64,000 nt of DNA from Clytia hemisphaerica (taxonomy: Eukaryota; Cnidaria; Hydrozoa; Leptothecata; Clytiidae), in NCBI GenBank assembly GCA_902728285.1, contig CACVBU010001294.1, positions 1,178,001 to 1,242,000 of the forward strand. The letters are read 5' to 3'. Numbering within the stretch: position 1 is the stretch's first letter; each line of letters opens with the position of its first letter. Positions 1-11,600 of the stretch are shown piece by piece. The position numbers were made by a program, and so were the translations under genes. Under the pieces are notes generated by a model, which saw only the letters and a program-made list of their open reading frames with translations, was not told the origin of the DNA and did no database searches.

Positions 1-94
1 AGCTAGTTGAACTGCATTTGTTCGCTTCTGGGCAAAGTGTTGTTATTTGGTTGTTGTTGTTGTTAGAATGTTTATTATTGGAGCAGAATTGATT

Positions 95-605
95 TTTAAC
101 ATGTTCATATTATTTTACGTTTCTTGAGCAAAGTTTTACGCACTGGCTGTCGTTGTTCACTTTAGGACAAAACATATTTTTTATTTTGTTTTCTGAGCAA
201 ACTTAATTTTTAACGTGTACATATTGTCTTACGTTTCTTGAGCAAAGTTTTAGGCACTGGCTGTCGTTGTTCACTTTAGGACGAAACATATTTTTTATTT
301 TGTTTTCTGAGCAAACTTAATTTTTAACGTGTACATTATTGTCTTACGTTTCTTGAGCAAAGTTTTAGGCACTTGCTGTCGTTGTTCACTTTAGGACGAA
401 ACATATTTTTTATTTTGTTTTATGAGCAAACTTAATTTTTAACGTGTACATATTGTCTTACGTTTCTTGAGCAAAGTTTTAGGCACTGGCTGTCATTGTT
501 CACTTTAGAACGAAACATATTTTTTATTTTGTTTTCTGAGCAAACTTAATTTTTAACGTATACATATTGTCTTTCGTTTCTTGAGCAAAATTTAAGGCAC
601 TTGCT
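95..605. repeat. Tandem repeat, about 114-bp unit, roughly 4.5 copies
   Basis: The block containing 'gttcactttagga' recurs at about 155, 269, 384 and 498, a period of 114-115 bp. Each unit also holds 'cttgagcaaagttttaggca' and 'ttattttgttttctgagcaa'. The copies differ by only a few bases, so the array is young or homogenised. No coding sequence is evident in it. Confidence 0.9.
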
Positions 606-1431
606 ATGTGGATATTTCTTGATTAAGGGCTCTGACCATTGTGAATTTTTCATATTTTCTATTTACAAAATGTAAATGTTTGTCTGATGTAGTCAACAAA
701 CCTACATACATGTTATACACTTTCTGTTAACTATTCCTAATCGAAAAACTAAACTAAACTATTCTGAAAACTTAAAAATCGCAATAAAATAATTTAATGA
801 AAAGGAAAATGAAGATTTTTGCGAAAAAGAGTATTTTAACTTTGTGGACCTTATTTTCGGCGAAGAAAAATAACTTTGAAAATTTTTCGTTTGTTTTGTT
901 GGTGTATCTTTAAAAGGCTTCTTTGTCTCAAAATCTTGAAAATAGTGGTTTTTGGCCAAATTTTCATCCGAGTTTTTTATAGAAAAACATTCGTAACTTG
1001 TGATTTTTTAGAAAAGAATCCCGTCTTTGCAGACAATGTAAAGAAAATTCAAAACAAAAAGTTTAATTACCCATTGAAACTTAGAAAATTTAGAAATGAT
1101 GATTCTTCAATTGTACAAAAGGTTATAACAATACATTTACTAACTGAAATAAGGGTGAAATATCAAGACACCACCATTAAAAACCTCTAAAATTGATTCG
1201 TTTCAACTAATAATAGCATTTACCCTCTCCTTTCCAATAGTCACAATGCCATGAAAATTTAAAATCTTGATTTCTTGTGGAATGAAATTAATGCTTGTAA
1301 AAAATATCATCAAAGCCCAGCAAGAGGAAATGAGAATAGAGGCTGGAAATTGCACTTTGATAACTTCTAATCTTTTAAACTTTTGTCTCTTATTTTTTAT
1401 CATTTTAGGATTAGAACACATAAAAAAATAA
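606..1431. other. AT-rich stretch without a recognised gene
   Basis: Short open frames on both strands here have biased low-complexity composition and match no family I know. The last 30 bases may be the 5' flank of the integrase-core gene that follows. Confidence 0.5.
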
Positions 1432-2812
1432 ATGAATCCCGTTCAGCTCCCAACTCATGAATTGTTCAAAGAAAATCTCAGGTCAAGTATCAACTCTGTA
1501 AAGAGATTGCTGCAAGATGGGGGAGGAGAAGATAATACGCTTGATTATTGTAAATATGAGCTGGAAAAATTGATAAAAATTTCGAACACCGTGTCTTCAA
1601 TTTATTCCATTGAAAGTGTGACTCAGAATCTTCATCGTGCTTACAGGATGTTGATGTTAACAGATGAGACCTCTTCTTCCGTCACTCTCATCAAGACAGG
1701 AGCAGCGGGTCGACCGAAAGTCGACATAAAGTCTGATGCACTTGAATTATTTTTGGAGTATAACAACTTGACATATGATACTATTGAAAAACTAACTGGA
1801 ACTTCTAAGTCAACCATTCAGCGCCGCGTTATCGAGTATGGGCTCTCACCCACTCCTTATCCTGATATATCCGATGAAGACTTGTATTCCGTTGTGAAAG
1901 ATATTCTAACCGATTTTTCCCAACATTGGTATTCGCAGAATGAAAGGGTTTTTACTCTCAAAAGGCTTAAAAATTCAATGGGATAGGGTTCGCCAAGCGT
2001 TATGGAACGTCGACCCAGAGGGTATAATCAATAGATCGATATTCTCTACCATCATCACTAGAAGAAAATATTGTGTGCCAGGGCCCCTTGCGCTCTGGCA
2101 TATAGACGGAAACCATAAACTTATTAGATACGGTTTTGTTGTTCATGGAGGGATTGATGGATACTCGAGACGAATCATGTTTTTGCATTGTTCGACAAAT
2201 AATTTGGCTCGCACGGTGCTGCGATTGTTTGAAGATGCTGTTATCTATTACTGGCTACCATCTCGTGTAAGAGGTGACCACGGTGTAGAGAATGTAGATG
2301 TGGCTCGTTACATGTTTAATCATCCTTTACGTGGCCCTGGAAGAGGAAGCTTTATATCAGGTAAAAGCTGTCACAACCAGAGAATAGAGAGACTCTGGCG
2401 TGACGTATTCTGTGGTTCCTTGAGTTATTATTATTGTGCATTCCAATACCCGGAGCAGAATGATTTTTTAGACATTTCTTCATGGAAACATTTATACCTG
2501 CTGCATTACATATTCTTACCAAGATTGAATAAAAGTTTGGGGTCTTTTTGGGATGTATGGAACCACCATCCGATTTCAACAGCTCCAAACAAGACCCCGA
2601 TGTAGCTTTGGCTAACTGGAATCGTTAACTACTGCCCTAATCAACCGGATCAAGATTTTCATGATTCTAACATTGCTATCGAAGTGCCTCAATTTGACTG
2701 TCCTTTCACAATGAACGAGTTATTGGTGCTTCATTCAATCCATTCATTAGCAGAATCATCCTCATTTGGAATAGATATTTATGTATCTGCTTTAGAAATG
2801 CTTCAACTTTGA
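1432..2812 (+). pseudogene. Integrase-core (DDE) transposase-like gene, broken by a frameshift and a stop
   Basis: The protein has an N-terminal helical part, a helix-turn-helix-like segment (around GTSKSTIQRRVIEYGLSP) and an rve-type catalytic core. In the core the first Asp is in WHIDGNHKL (codon 2105), the second in RGDHGVEN (codon 2276) and the Glu in NQRIERLWRD (codon 2387). This gives D-x56-D-x36-E, close to the retroviral-integrase D,D-35-E layout. The frame shifts at about 1945-1955, inside gggttttt, where the two halves overlap. A TAG at 2603 replaces a probable Gln codon: the same frame continues for 69 more codons to TGA at 2810. It belongs to a family of integrase-core proteins that I recall as common in invertebrate genomes. 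With both lesions it is probably not functional. Other members lie at 44850 and 50524. Confidence 0.8.
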
Positions 2813-2825
2813 GTCATTTCACTTA

Positions 2826-3197
2826 CTTTAAAGGAAGAAACTTTCGCGATTTTCGCGAATTTTGGGCAAATTCGCGAAAGTTATTTCCGCGAAAAAAATT
2901 TTGAAAGCTTATTCGCAAAAGTTTATTCTCGCAAAAAAAATATTTTATCACAAATTCTACTTTTAGTCATGAAATTTTCTTTAAATCGACTAAAGAACAA
3001 TTTTAGGGCGCATTTGTGGTTCACAAACATGAAGAAAGTCAGGTTTTCGCCTTTTGCTTCTAAAAAATCAATGAAATCTATTATAAAAAGAAGTAAAAGT
3101 CAAGGGTTCGCGAAAGTTAATTCTCGCGAAATGCAAAAATTTCGCGAATTTGTCCATTCGCGAAAGTTTCTTTCCGCGAAAGTTTCTTCCTTTAAAG
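2826..3197. mobile_element. MITE, 372 bp, TA target site, rich in TTCGCGAA
   Basis: The ends are inverted copies of CTTTAAAGGAAGAAACTTTC, and each end is flanked by TA, which suggests a Tc1/mariner-type non-autonomous element. The interior has many 'ttcgcgaa' and 'cgcgaaa' motifs in both orientations, so it could fold extensively. A relative with similar ends is at 39708-40086. Confidence 0.8.
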
Positions 3198-3830
3198 TAT
3201 TTACATTCGAATAAATGATATAAGCATGCAAAGAATTTTTGTCAATTTTCCTAGTTTTTCACTGGAACGTTTACTTTTTGTCATTTCCAACAAATACCTG
3301 ATCGTATAGGGTTGTTTTTTTTATTCAAAAGTTGTGTTTACTTATTCCTTCGAAAGCGTATGAGTGGTATTTTTAGGTAAGGTTGGTGATGAAAATTAAT
3401 TTAATTTAAAATAACCTAAAGATTTTGGCGAATTTGGTCAATTTTTACCAAAATTTCTTTTCTGATAATCCTATATTGAAAAAAAGAAAGAGATCGATAC
3501 CTTCATCTTTTCCCTCTGTCTGGTTAAGTTGCAATATATGGTTGTCTGAAACTGACGGATTTTAGTCGGGTTTTGAACAAATGCGTATGTCGTATAATTC
3601 TGTAATTATATTCTCTTAGATTTTCTGATGTAAATCTAAACTTCATTTCACGCAACGCTTTGCGCCGCGCTTATAAAATTTTCGAATTTTACATCAAACA
3701 AGCAACATGCTGAATGGACCTACCTAATGATTAACACCAGATGAAAATAAGAAAAAAGTGACAATAATTGTACAAAAATTCAGAATGGAAAAATAAAGCT
3801 TGTGTGTTGAATAATGTAAAATGGTAAGAA
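3198..3830. other. No gene seen
   Basis: AT-rich sequence without a supported reading frame. Short palindromic bits such as 'gctttgcgccgcgc' near 3660 are the only notable content. Confidence 0.4.
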
Positions 3831-3834
3831 GGAA

Positions 3835-4850
3835 TTTCCCCAAATACGAAAATCACTTGAACCATTTAGGCCCAAAAAACCTTTTAAGCTATTTTTGGGC
3901 CAAATTTGCCCAAAATAATTTTCCTTAAAAATCTGGCTTCGTCACATTTTGGGCATTGCCATTTTGCATCATTGTGCAAAAAATCAGAAAAAAATTATGA
4001 GTCAACATTGAGAAAAGCTATATTTTCTTATTTGGTTAAAGGGAATTTCCCCAAAATACGAAAATCCGTCTTTTAAGGCGAATAAGAATTTCCCGGGAAA
4101 AACCACTTCAGTCATTCTTTAGAGAATCTTGCCCTCCATCTTTGTACAAAAAATCAGAAAAAAGTAATAACAGGATTTTGCACAAAGTCCAAAAAACCCT
4201 ATTTTAGGCAGTTTTTGGCCCAAATTTGCCCAAATATATTTTTTTTCGAAAATCTGGCTCCGTCACATTTTAGGCATTACCATTTTGCATCATTGTGCAA
4301 AAAATCAGAAAAAAATAATGAGTCAACTTTGAGAAAAGCTATATTTTCTTATTTGGTTAAAGGGAATTTCCCCAAAATACGAAAATCCGTTTTTTAAGAC
4401 GAAAAAGAATTTTCCGGGAAAAGCCACTTCAGCCATTCTTTAGAGAATCTTGCCCTCCATCGTTGTACAAAAAATCTGAAAAAAGTAAGGACAGGATTTT
4501 GCACAAAGTCCAAAAAACCCTATTTTTAGGCAGTTTTTGGCCCAAATTTGCCCAAATATATTTTTTTTCGAAAATCGGGCTCCGACACATTTTAGGCATT
4601 GCTATTTTGCATCATTGTACAAAAAATCAGGAAAAAGTAATGACAGGATTTTGCACAAAGTCCAAAAAACCCTATTTTTAGGTAGTTTTTGGCCGAAATT
4701 TGCCCAAATAAATTTTTTCTCAAAAATCAGGCTCCGTCACGTTCTGGGCATTGCCATTTTGCATCATTGTGCAAAAAATCAGAAAAAACTAATGAGCCAA
4801 TCCTGAGAAAAGCTGGTAACAGACGGACGGACGAACGAACGAACGAACGA
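3835..4850. repeat. Non-coding tandem repeat, units of about 155-320 bp
   Basis: Blocks with 'caaatttgcccaaa', 'cattttgcatcattgt' and 'ggaatttccccaaaa' recur near 3890, 4207, 4530 and 4690. The open frames inside are repeat-derived copies of one another (a recurring WPKFAQI/FFSK-like string) and not genes. The array ends in a (GAAC)n microsatellite at about 4826-4853. Confidence 0.8.
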
Positions 4851-4903
4851 ACGGACATGGGTTAATTTATAGGACCTCCACCGGGGCACCCGGAGGTAGG
4901 TCC
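4690..4903 (+). repeat. Dispersed non-coding repeat, copy 1
   Basis: This segment runs from 'ggctccgtcacgttc' through the GAAC microsatellite and 'catgggttaatttatagg' to 'ggaggtaggtcc'. The same blocks in the same order occur inverted at 48001-48190. The terminal part is an imperfect palindrome (ggacctccaccgg / cggaggtaggtcc). The DIRS element begins directly after it. Confidence 0.7.
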
Positions 4904-4981
4904 AAAAATCTTTCAAGATTTTATGGTGCAACCATGGCTCCGAAAAGTGGCCAAACGGCCGCGTTCGGCCAATGCCCTTCC
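4904..4981. repeat. DIRS inverted terminal repeat (3' end of the element)
   Basis: Inverted match to 13687-13765 over about 78 bp. The recombinase reading frame runs into this repeat before stopping at about 4930. Confidence 0.9.
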
Positions 4982-5735
4982 TTGTTCAAAGCTAATTTTA
5001 GCATTTTCTGTTGAGCCTGCTCTAAATTAGAGAGAATAGGTTTATGATAAAAAGATTGCCAAGTTAAGGCACTGTTCCAATTCCCTCAATCCATTATTTC
5101 GGAAACTGAGGCTCCTAGTGTTTTTAGCTTAGATGAAGCCGCTGACCTTGTAGAATTGGCAGAAAATTTTGTGGTGTCCACCCCAACGTTCCCAAGGACT
5201 GTCTTTAACCATCTACCTGTTGTACTAGAGGTAACCCCCTTAAGTGGATTGACATAACTAAGAAAAAATTTTGTTTCATCATTATTCTGTCTCCACACTT
5301 TCGTTCTCTCAACATAAATCTTGATTATAGACACTGGACAAAGATCACTTCCTGAAGCTTTACACTCAATCGGTTTCGGGGTTCCCCCCTTCTTTCTGAA
5401 CCCCTTGGGTTTCTCACTCAACTTGAAGATTACTTTATCTTCCCCAATTGCCATGTATCTTGTGTCAAGAATGTGTAAATCTGAGTATCTTTTGATGGCA
5501 GTTAAGGCCATGAGCATAACTGTTTTTAAGGTTAGATCTCTATCGGAAAGGCTCTGATCATACCCTGACTTTCTTAAAAAATTCAGGACATCCTCTACTT
5601 CCCAGATAACATTATACTTTGGAGTGGGTGGTCTATCCCTGATAGTAAAAGACAAACTACCTTTATTTGTCCTACCTGAGTACCATTGATCGGCTTGTGG
5701 TATGCTGAAATAGCTGAGCGATAACCATTTATTGT
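4930..5735 (-). pseudogene. DIRS tyrosine recombinase
   Basis: This is the integrase-like enzyme that would insert the DIRS circle by strand exchange, without a target duplication. The first catalytic Arg is in TAIKRYSDLHILD. The second box reads FSANSTRSAA, so the His usually found before STR appears replaced by Asn. The nucleophile Tyr is recognisable in WQSFYHKPI near 5050, but it lies beyond an in-frame TGA at about 5087. Upstream, the SAM-like N-terminal part (TINGYRSAISAYH, about 5690-5725) is in other frames because of two frameshifts at about 5660 and 5727. It is clearly inactive. Confidence 0.85.
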
Positions 5736-7564
5736 TCTAAACCCTTCTGATAAAGTTCCGAGAGAAACTCAACAACAAGATTCACAGGTGCTTCAAAGGG
5801 ATCCACCTGTTTCTGATCACACCACATGACCCACTTTCTCCAAGGCGTTTCGTAAGCACGTGTTGTACTTGCTCGCCTTGCCTGTACCATAATTTTGGAA
5901 GCTGATTCTGAAAATCCCTGCTCTTCCAAGCGTTTCCTGACACTAGAAATGCCGCAAGATGTAGTGTTTGATTTGAGACTAGTGGGCGTGATTCCTGCAT
6001 GTGATTTAAAAGAATGTTTCTCTTTTGAGGAATCAAGACTGGTTCTGCTATTAGCATTGATAGTAGTATTGGAAACCAATGCTGTCCTGGCCACAGGGGT
6101 GCTATTAGTAGAGCTTTCGGTGTTTTTTGATTTTTGAGAATTTTTAAAACCCTGCCCATTAGGCAAAACGGGGGAAACAGATACGGGTACTTTCCCCAAT
6201 TCTGATACAGCGCATTCGTTGCCAAGGATTCTGGATCGGGGTTTAAGGAGATGTAAAGTGGAAGTTTTCTCATTATTCTTGACGCAAAACAGTCCATCTC
6301 GGGTAATCCCCATCTGTTTGTTAGTTTTTGAAAAATCTGATTTGATAATTCCCATTCGCTGGAGTTGGCTCTCTGTCTCGATCTCCAGTCTGCTGTTTTG
6401 TTTTCCTTTGATGGGATCCATGACGCAGTAATCATGATCCCATTCTTGTCGAGGAACTCCCATATCCTTTTGGCTATCAGTGTTAACTTTACTGATTTTG
6501 TCCCCCCTTTTTGGATTAAGTAGTGCAATGCTGTCATGTTGTCCATGAAGATGTGAACTAATTTGGCTTCCCTGTCCTTCAAAAATGTTTTCAGTGCTAT
6601 TTCCGCTGCTAAGAGTTCTAACTCGTTTATGTGGAGGTTCTCCTTCTCCTCCCTGGTCCAAACTCCCCCTGTTGATCTCCCCCCTTCCAGGGAAGCCCCC
6701 CATCCTTCCTCTGATGATGCATCTTTGTAAATCACTGTGTCTGGGGTTCCCATTTTCATTGGGGCCCCTTGGCTCAGTGTTATGTTGATCACCCACCACC
6801 TGAGCTCTTCCAGGGATTCTAATGAGAGTTTCACTTCTGACTCGTACATTAACTCATGTTGTTGTCCCTTTATTAAATATTGTTGTAAAGCTCTCACCTG
6901 CATTGGTGCCATTGATATGGCAGGAGAATGTTGCTTGCAGTTTCCCTATAAGACTTGCAAGGTTTCTCAAACTTATCACTTCCTGTTTTAGAGTGTCCTG
7001 ACAGAGGTTCAATAGTTTTTTGACCTTTTCTTTTGGTAGCCACACTGTCAATGTGGTGCTGTTTATTATCATGCCTAAAAACTCCATCTCTTGGGATGGC
7101 CTGAGTTCTGACTTCTCCCAGTTTATTGCGAAACCAAGTTTCTGGAGCAGAAATAGTACACAGTCCCTCGACTGGATTGCCTCTTCCTTTGTTGATCCTA
7201 TGATGAGTAAGTCGTCTAAGTAGGCTACTAATTTCACCATCAGTCTCCTCAGGACTGTCAAAGGAACTTTTAACAATTTCGTGAAAATTCGTGGACCTGG
7301 TCCCACTCCAAAAGCTAGAACACACATCTCGTAAAGCTTTTTCTCCCAACGAAAACGTAAAAACTTTTGGCTCTCTTGGTGTATAGGGATATGCCAATAG
7401 GCATCTTTCAAGTCTATCTTTATCATGTGGTCTCCCTGATTCAACAGGTCTGACACATTTTTTATCCCTTCCATTTTGAAGTGGATGTAAGGCATGTAGC
7501 TGTTCACTTTCTTTAGATTGATAATTGGTCGAAATTTGTTTTCCTCCTTTTTGGGTCTCATAAA
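5729..7564 (-). pseudogene. DIRS reverse transcriptase and RNase H
   Basis: The RT starts at FMRPKKEENKFRPIINLKK and has the YLDD box in VAYLDDLLIIG and the primer-grip region NWEKSELRPSQEMEFLG. RNase H follows with DASSEEGWG, NELELLAAE, MDNMTALHYL and ADWRSR, holding the expected acidic residues. A one-base frameshift at about 6913 separates RT from RNase H (LQATFSCH in one frame, APMQVRALQQYL in the next). A further shift at about 5900 leads into the linker before the recombinase (VRKRLEEQGFSESASKIM). Its 5' part was cut off by the nested transposon. Confidence 0.9.
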
Positions 7565-7568
7565 AATT

Positions 7569-7900
7569 CTGCCGTGTTATGACAAAAGGAAGTAACTGCA
7601 AATTTTTGAATTTGAGAAAATTGATTAAACACGTTTTTTTTGGTATTGAAAAGAAAAGGCTTTCTGAGACATCACAGTAAGTTATTCTTGTTACTAATAG
7701 AAGGTATTAACATATAAAAGGGTTGTGGCAAGCAGAATACCACATGACATTTCGAAATCGGTAGACCTTCCACCTGTCAGAAGTTTAGATTTCAAATGAG
7801 TACCAAGGATTTGTGATAAAAGGAAGTAAGTAACTTTACTTCCTTTTATCAGAAAATGTCGTAGAGCTAAATAGACAGTACATTTCAGTTCCAATACAGG
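7569..7900. repeat. Terminal and subterminal repeats, left end of the nested transposon
   Basis: After the terminal repeat, the motif TGACAAAAGGAAGTAA recurs in variants near 7816 (gataaaaggaagtaa) and inverted near 7840 (ttacttccttttatc). Matching copies lie near the right end. Such clusters are typical transposase-binding sites. Confidence 0.6.
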
Positions 7901-8412
7901 TTGCTTGAAATATTTCTTATGAATCTAGCCTAAAATTGTAGCAAATATACTATAGTTTTTTAAAATATTGTCTAATACTTAAAAATCTACTATATAATAT
8001 TTGAAAATCTACCATAATCTTTAAAAATATACACTACTTTACTGTAATTTCTGAAGATATGTTTGAAAATTGTGTAGCATTTTACTTCTGAAAATAGGAT
8101 GAAATAATGCACTAAGGTAAAAAAAATTAAAACGTTGACCTAAGTGTCCATCTTTGTTAGAATGATGACAAATGATTATAATGTAACTTAGCAAGTATAC
8201 TTTTGATTTCCTAAAGACCTTTTTTATTCAAAGATAATGAAAAAATCTAAAAATTAAAGTTAAATGATTGCAGCTCCAGGAAAAATATGATACAACTTGA
8301 AAAAGAGGAATGCCAGGGTGAATATGCCTATTTTGAAATATTTTTTTGCTATAATATACAACAAAAAAGTAATATAAGGAAGATTACAATGGAAAAATAT
8401 CTAATTAAAATG

Positions 8413-8575
8413 AAATTTTTATTTACTTTTTTACGGATTTGAAAATTGCTATAAATTATTGAAGAACTATATACAATTAAATTTTTATTTACCTTTTTAC
8501 GGTTTTGAAAATTGCTATAAATTATTGAAGAACTATATGCAATTAAATTTTTATTTACCTTTTTAAAATTTAAAA
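8413..8575. repeat. 66-bp tandem repeat, about 2.5 copies
   Basis: The unit with 'gaaaattgctataaattatt' and 'gaagaactata' is repeated at 66-bp spacing in the 3' flank of the nested transposon's gene. Confidence 0.8.
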
Positions 8576-8694
8576 TAATTGTTTTTTTTTTTTTCATTTT
8601 ATTTACAAATAAAATCTTTCTCTAACTAATAAGTATAAACTTTGAACAACATTGATAAAACCAGATAAAACCAGAGTGAAATATTGTTGAATTG

Positions 8695-11600
8695 TTATCG
8701 AGTGTCAAGCAAATCATCTAACTGCTTAACTTTGGGTAAGCTTTTGTAAAAATCCAACCGACTTGCTGGCATCAACGGACCCAATTTGTCAATGATATCA
8801 TCCAATTTCTTTTTGTTGACCCCTCTTGCTTTTGCTTTTTTAGCAACTTTGTATGATTTGCTTTCAATTGATTCCTTTATTTTCCTTTTCAGGAACAAAG
8901 CTTCTTTGAATTCTTCATTTCTATTGTGTGATGTTTTATAGAAAAATGACGTAGACCCTTTGCGAAATTCTGCCACTGAAACAGTATCCAGCAGTGGTCT
9001 TGTTTCGATTCCGCGCTTTGACTAAGGCCATGCTCATAATCAGCAAAGTCCTTAACATCCATTTCTTTAACATTACCAACGTTCGAAACACACTCAACGA
9101 AATCTTTCCAGTCACACACCTTCTTCATCTCCTTCATTTCCTTTTCTACCATGCGATGAAAATTGTCAGCTGACATAAAAGTGTGGCCAACAGTAAAATA
9201 CTTGAGGGTGATTCTTTCAGGCCCTTCAGTACCACATAAACTGGCATTAACAAATGCAGCTAGGGTAGTGTAAAGGGTCCAGCATTTATTTTGGCCTGAG
9301 CAATTATCTAACCAAATAACAACCTCTTTGCTATCTCGAAAATATACTGATCTTAATGCTGCAACGTAGGCACTTGTGACATCCTCGTCCTTCCTTCCAG
9401 AAATTCCTTCATGCCAGAGCACACCCAAAGCTTTGCTTTTGTGTAAATCAGCCTTGTTTAATGGGGCGAAAGTCTGATTTATCACAACAAGGCGTTTCGT
9501 AAAAAGGTTTAGCTTGAACCCCGGTAGTCTGGGAAGTAGAATTACCTTTTGCATGTCAGATGAAAGAAACAATACTTGGTTATCTGTAGCCCCAACTTGA
9601 CTTTTATCATAATGGTAGGCTTCTCTTGTTTGGACAGTTTTTGTGATGATTCGACCATGATGCACATACGAGACAGTCAGTTTTTTTACAAATCTTTTCA
9701 GTTTCTATATGTTTCATTTTTTCGATCTTTTCTTTTGGTTTTTGATCTTCCTTTGTTTTTTCTGTATTTTTGTTGTTTTGAGCACTTTCTCCTTTTGTTT
9801 TGTCTCTCGCCTTTTGTTTTTCTTTTTCTTCTTTAGCTCTTTCCTCTTTAAGATGCATCTTGTGGGACTCGCAAGTTTCGCATTCTTCATCCCCTAACTT
9901 TGCAAAGCTGATATTCAAGTCTCTGACTTGATTTGCATAAAAACCGTAGGATACAGTGGAATCACTATTCTCTTTGAAATTATTGTGCATGTCTGTAATG
10001 GATAATTCAGGTGGCAGATACAGTCTATTAGGGGCATGCTCCCTTCGATAATGGGAAATTTGGGGATGGAAGGAAAATATATGATGTTGAACTTCTTCCG
10101 TTATGGCTTCTGTAAATTTATGGCCTGGTGTATGTTTACCACGCATGTCGGGAGCACAGACGCCAAACTCGTTAACATTTGTGAGTGCTGTTGTGATGAA
10201 TTTGTCACTTTTATATCCAAGCGTTGCCATGAACATATTTTTGCAAATGTAAATTCTTTTTGTTGAACCTTCCGGTAACCAGTATTGCCTCTGAACCTTG
10301 GGAGAAGGCGTTGCATTGGCTGTAGTTGTGTTGGTCTGTCGTTTTGGTTGCTCTTGAGTTATATGGTTGAAAACCCAGGATTTTTGATCCACATAATTGA
10401 GATTCCAAAATTCCTCATGTAGTTTTTCCCTGAGCTTTTCATCGATAATTGTGAAACATTTCTTGTTGCAATCACAAGGAGGCTTTAGCGGATGTTTTTG
10501 TTTTGGTGTTTTTTCTTGTTTTTTTGCTTCCTTCTTTCTCTTTTTTTTCGATGGTTGTTCTGAATCTGTAAAAAAAAATCACCTAGATATAGATAACGAT
10601 TTTGATACCTTGTAAGATACCTAAGGCATTAGCTGAAAGAAATTGGCTAACTCTTGATTCTTTATTTCTCAGCAAACTTTTTGATACGATTAATTACTTT
10701 TAGTTACTCGTTATATTATCATTGCTTTTAGGTTGATTTCATAACTTAAACAATCTTTCAGTCTGACATTACAAACTTACCATCATCTTTTGTCTTGCTA
10801 TTACCATTCTAAAGAGATGAAAAAGTCTTTATTTATAATGCTATCCTCTGCTTACATAATGTCATAGAAGGTTTTTTCAAAACTAGATCCCGTGTATTCT
10901 GCTAACTACAATCTTTACAACTAAAGACATTTTTGCTTTTAGTCAGAATTTCAAGAAATTATGAAGACCTACTTGATTATCAACATTTGTGTCTTCATTT
11001 CTTTCCGATTCTGGTCGAGCAACCTCCATCTCATCAGCCTGAAGTGAATAAAACACATTTTTTAGTAACTCAGTTTATTTCTGAAATGTTTCCAAAAGAA
11101 GAGAGTAAGGGGCCAGAGAGGGACAAGCCAGAATTTCATGGAAATATAAAGACGACCTACTTGATTATCAACATTTGTGTCTTCATTTTTTTCAGATTCT
11201 GGTAGAGCACTCTCATCAGCCTGAAGTGAATAAGATACAAATACCATTACCTCGGTTATTTCCAAAATATTTACAAAAGTAGAGAGGAAAGAGGCCAGAG
11301 ACAAATCAAAATTTAATGAAAGTATGAAATCCTACTTGGTTTAAAGACTGCTCATCCAAAGTTATCTTTGATGTTACTTCAATATCAAATTCGACATCTT
11401 CCTTCTGAAAAAAAATGTTTTCTCATTTTTGAGTTATCTCTTAAAATATTATAATGAATTTCATGAAAGTATAAAGACCTACTTGATTATCAACATTTGT
11501 GGTGTCAGTTTTTTCAGGTTCTTGTTGTGTAACGTCCATCCTATCAGCCCGAAGTGAATAAAACACAATTTTAGTACCTCTGTTATCTCCTAAATGTCAA

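Noticed and set aside
4215..4806. Open frames with repeated FAQI/FFSK-like peptides
   Set aside because: They are translations of the non-coding tandem repeat and repeat one another.
5895..7223. Plus-strand frames over the DIRS polymerase
   Set aside because: They are shadows of the reverse transcriptase/RNase H gene on the minus strand and show no motifs.
9675..9700. Programmed ribosomal frameshift at the A7 run
   Set aside because: The zero frame is TGT AAA AAA ACT, so the A AAA AAC slippery heptamer is not in the required frame. The shift needed is +1, and a second lesion lies downstream.
9576..9897. Phe/Leu-rich plus-strand frames that look like membrane proteins
   Set aside because: They are antisense to a Lys/Glu-rich part of the minus-strand transposase-like gene.
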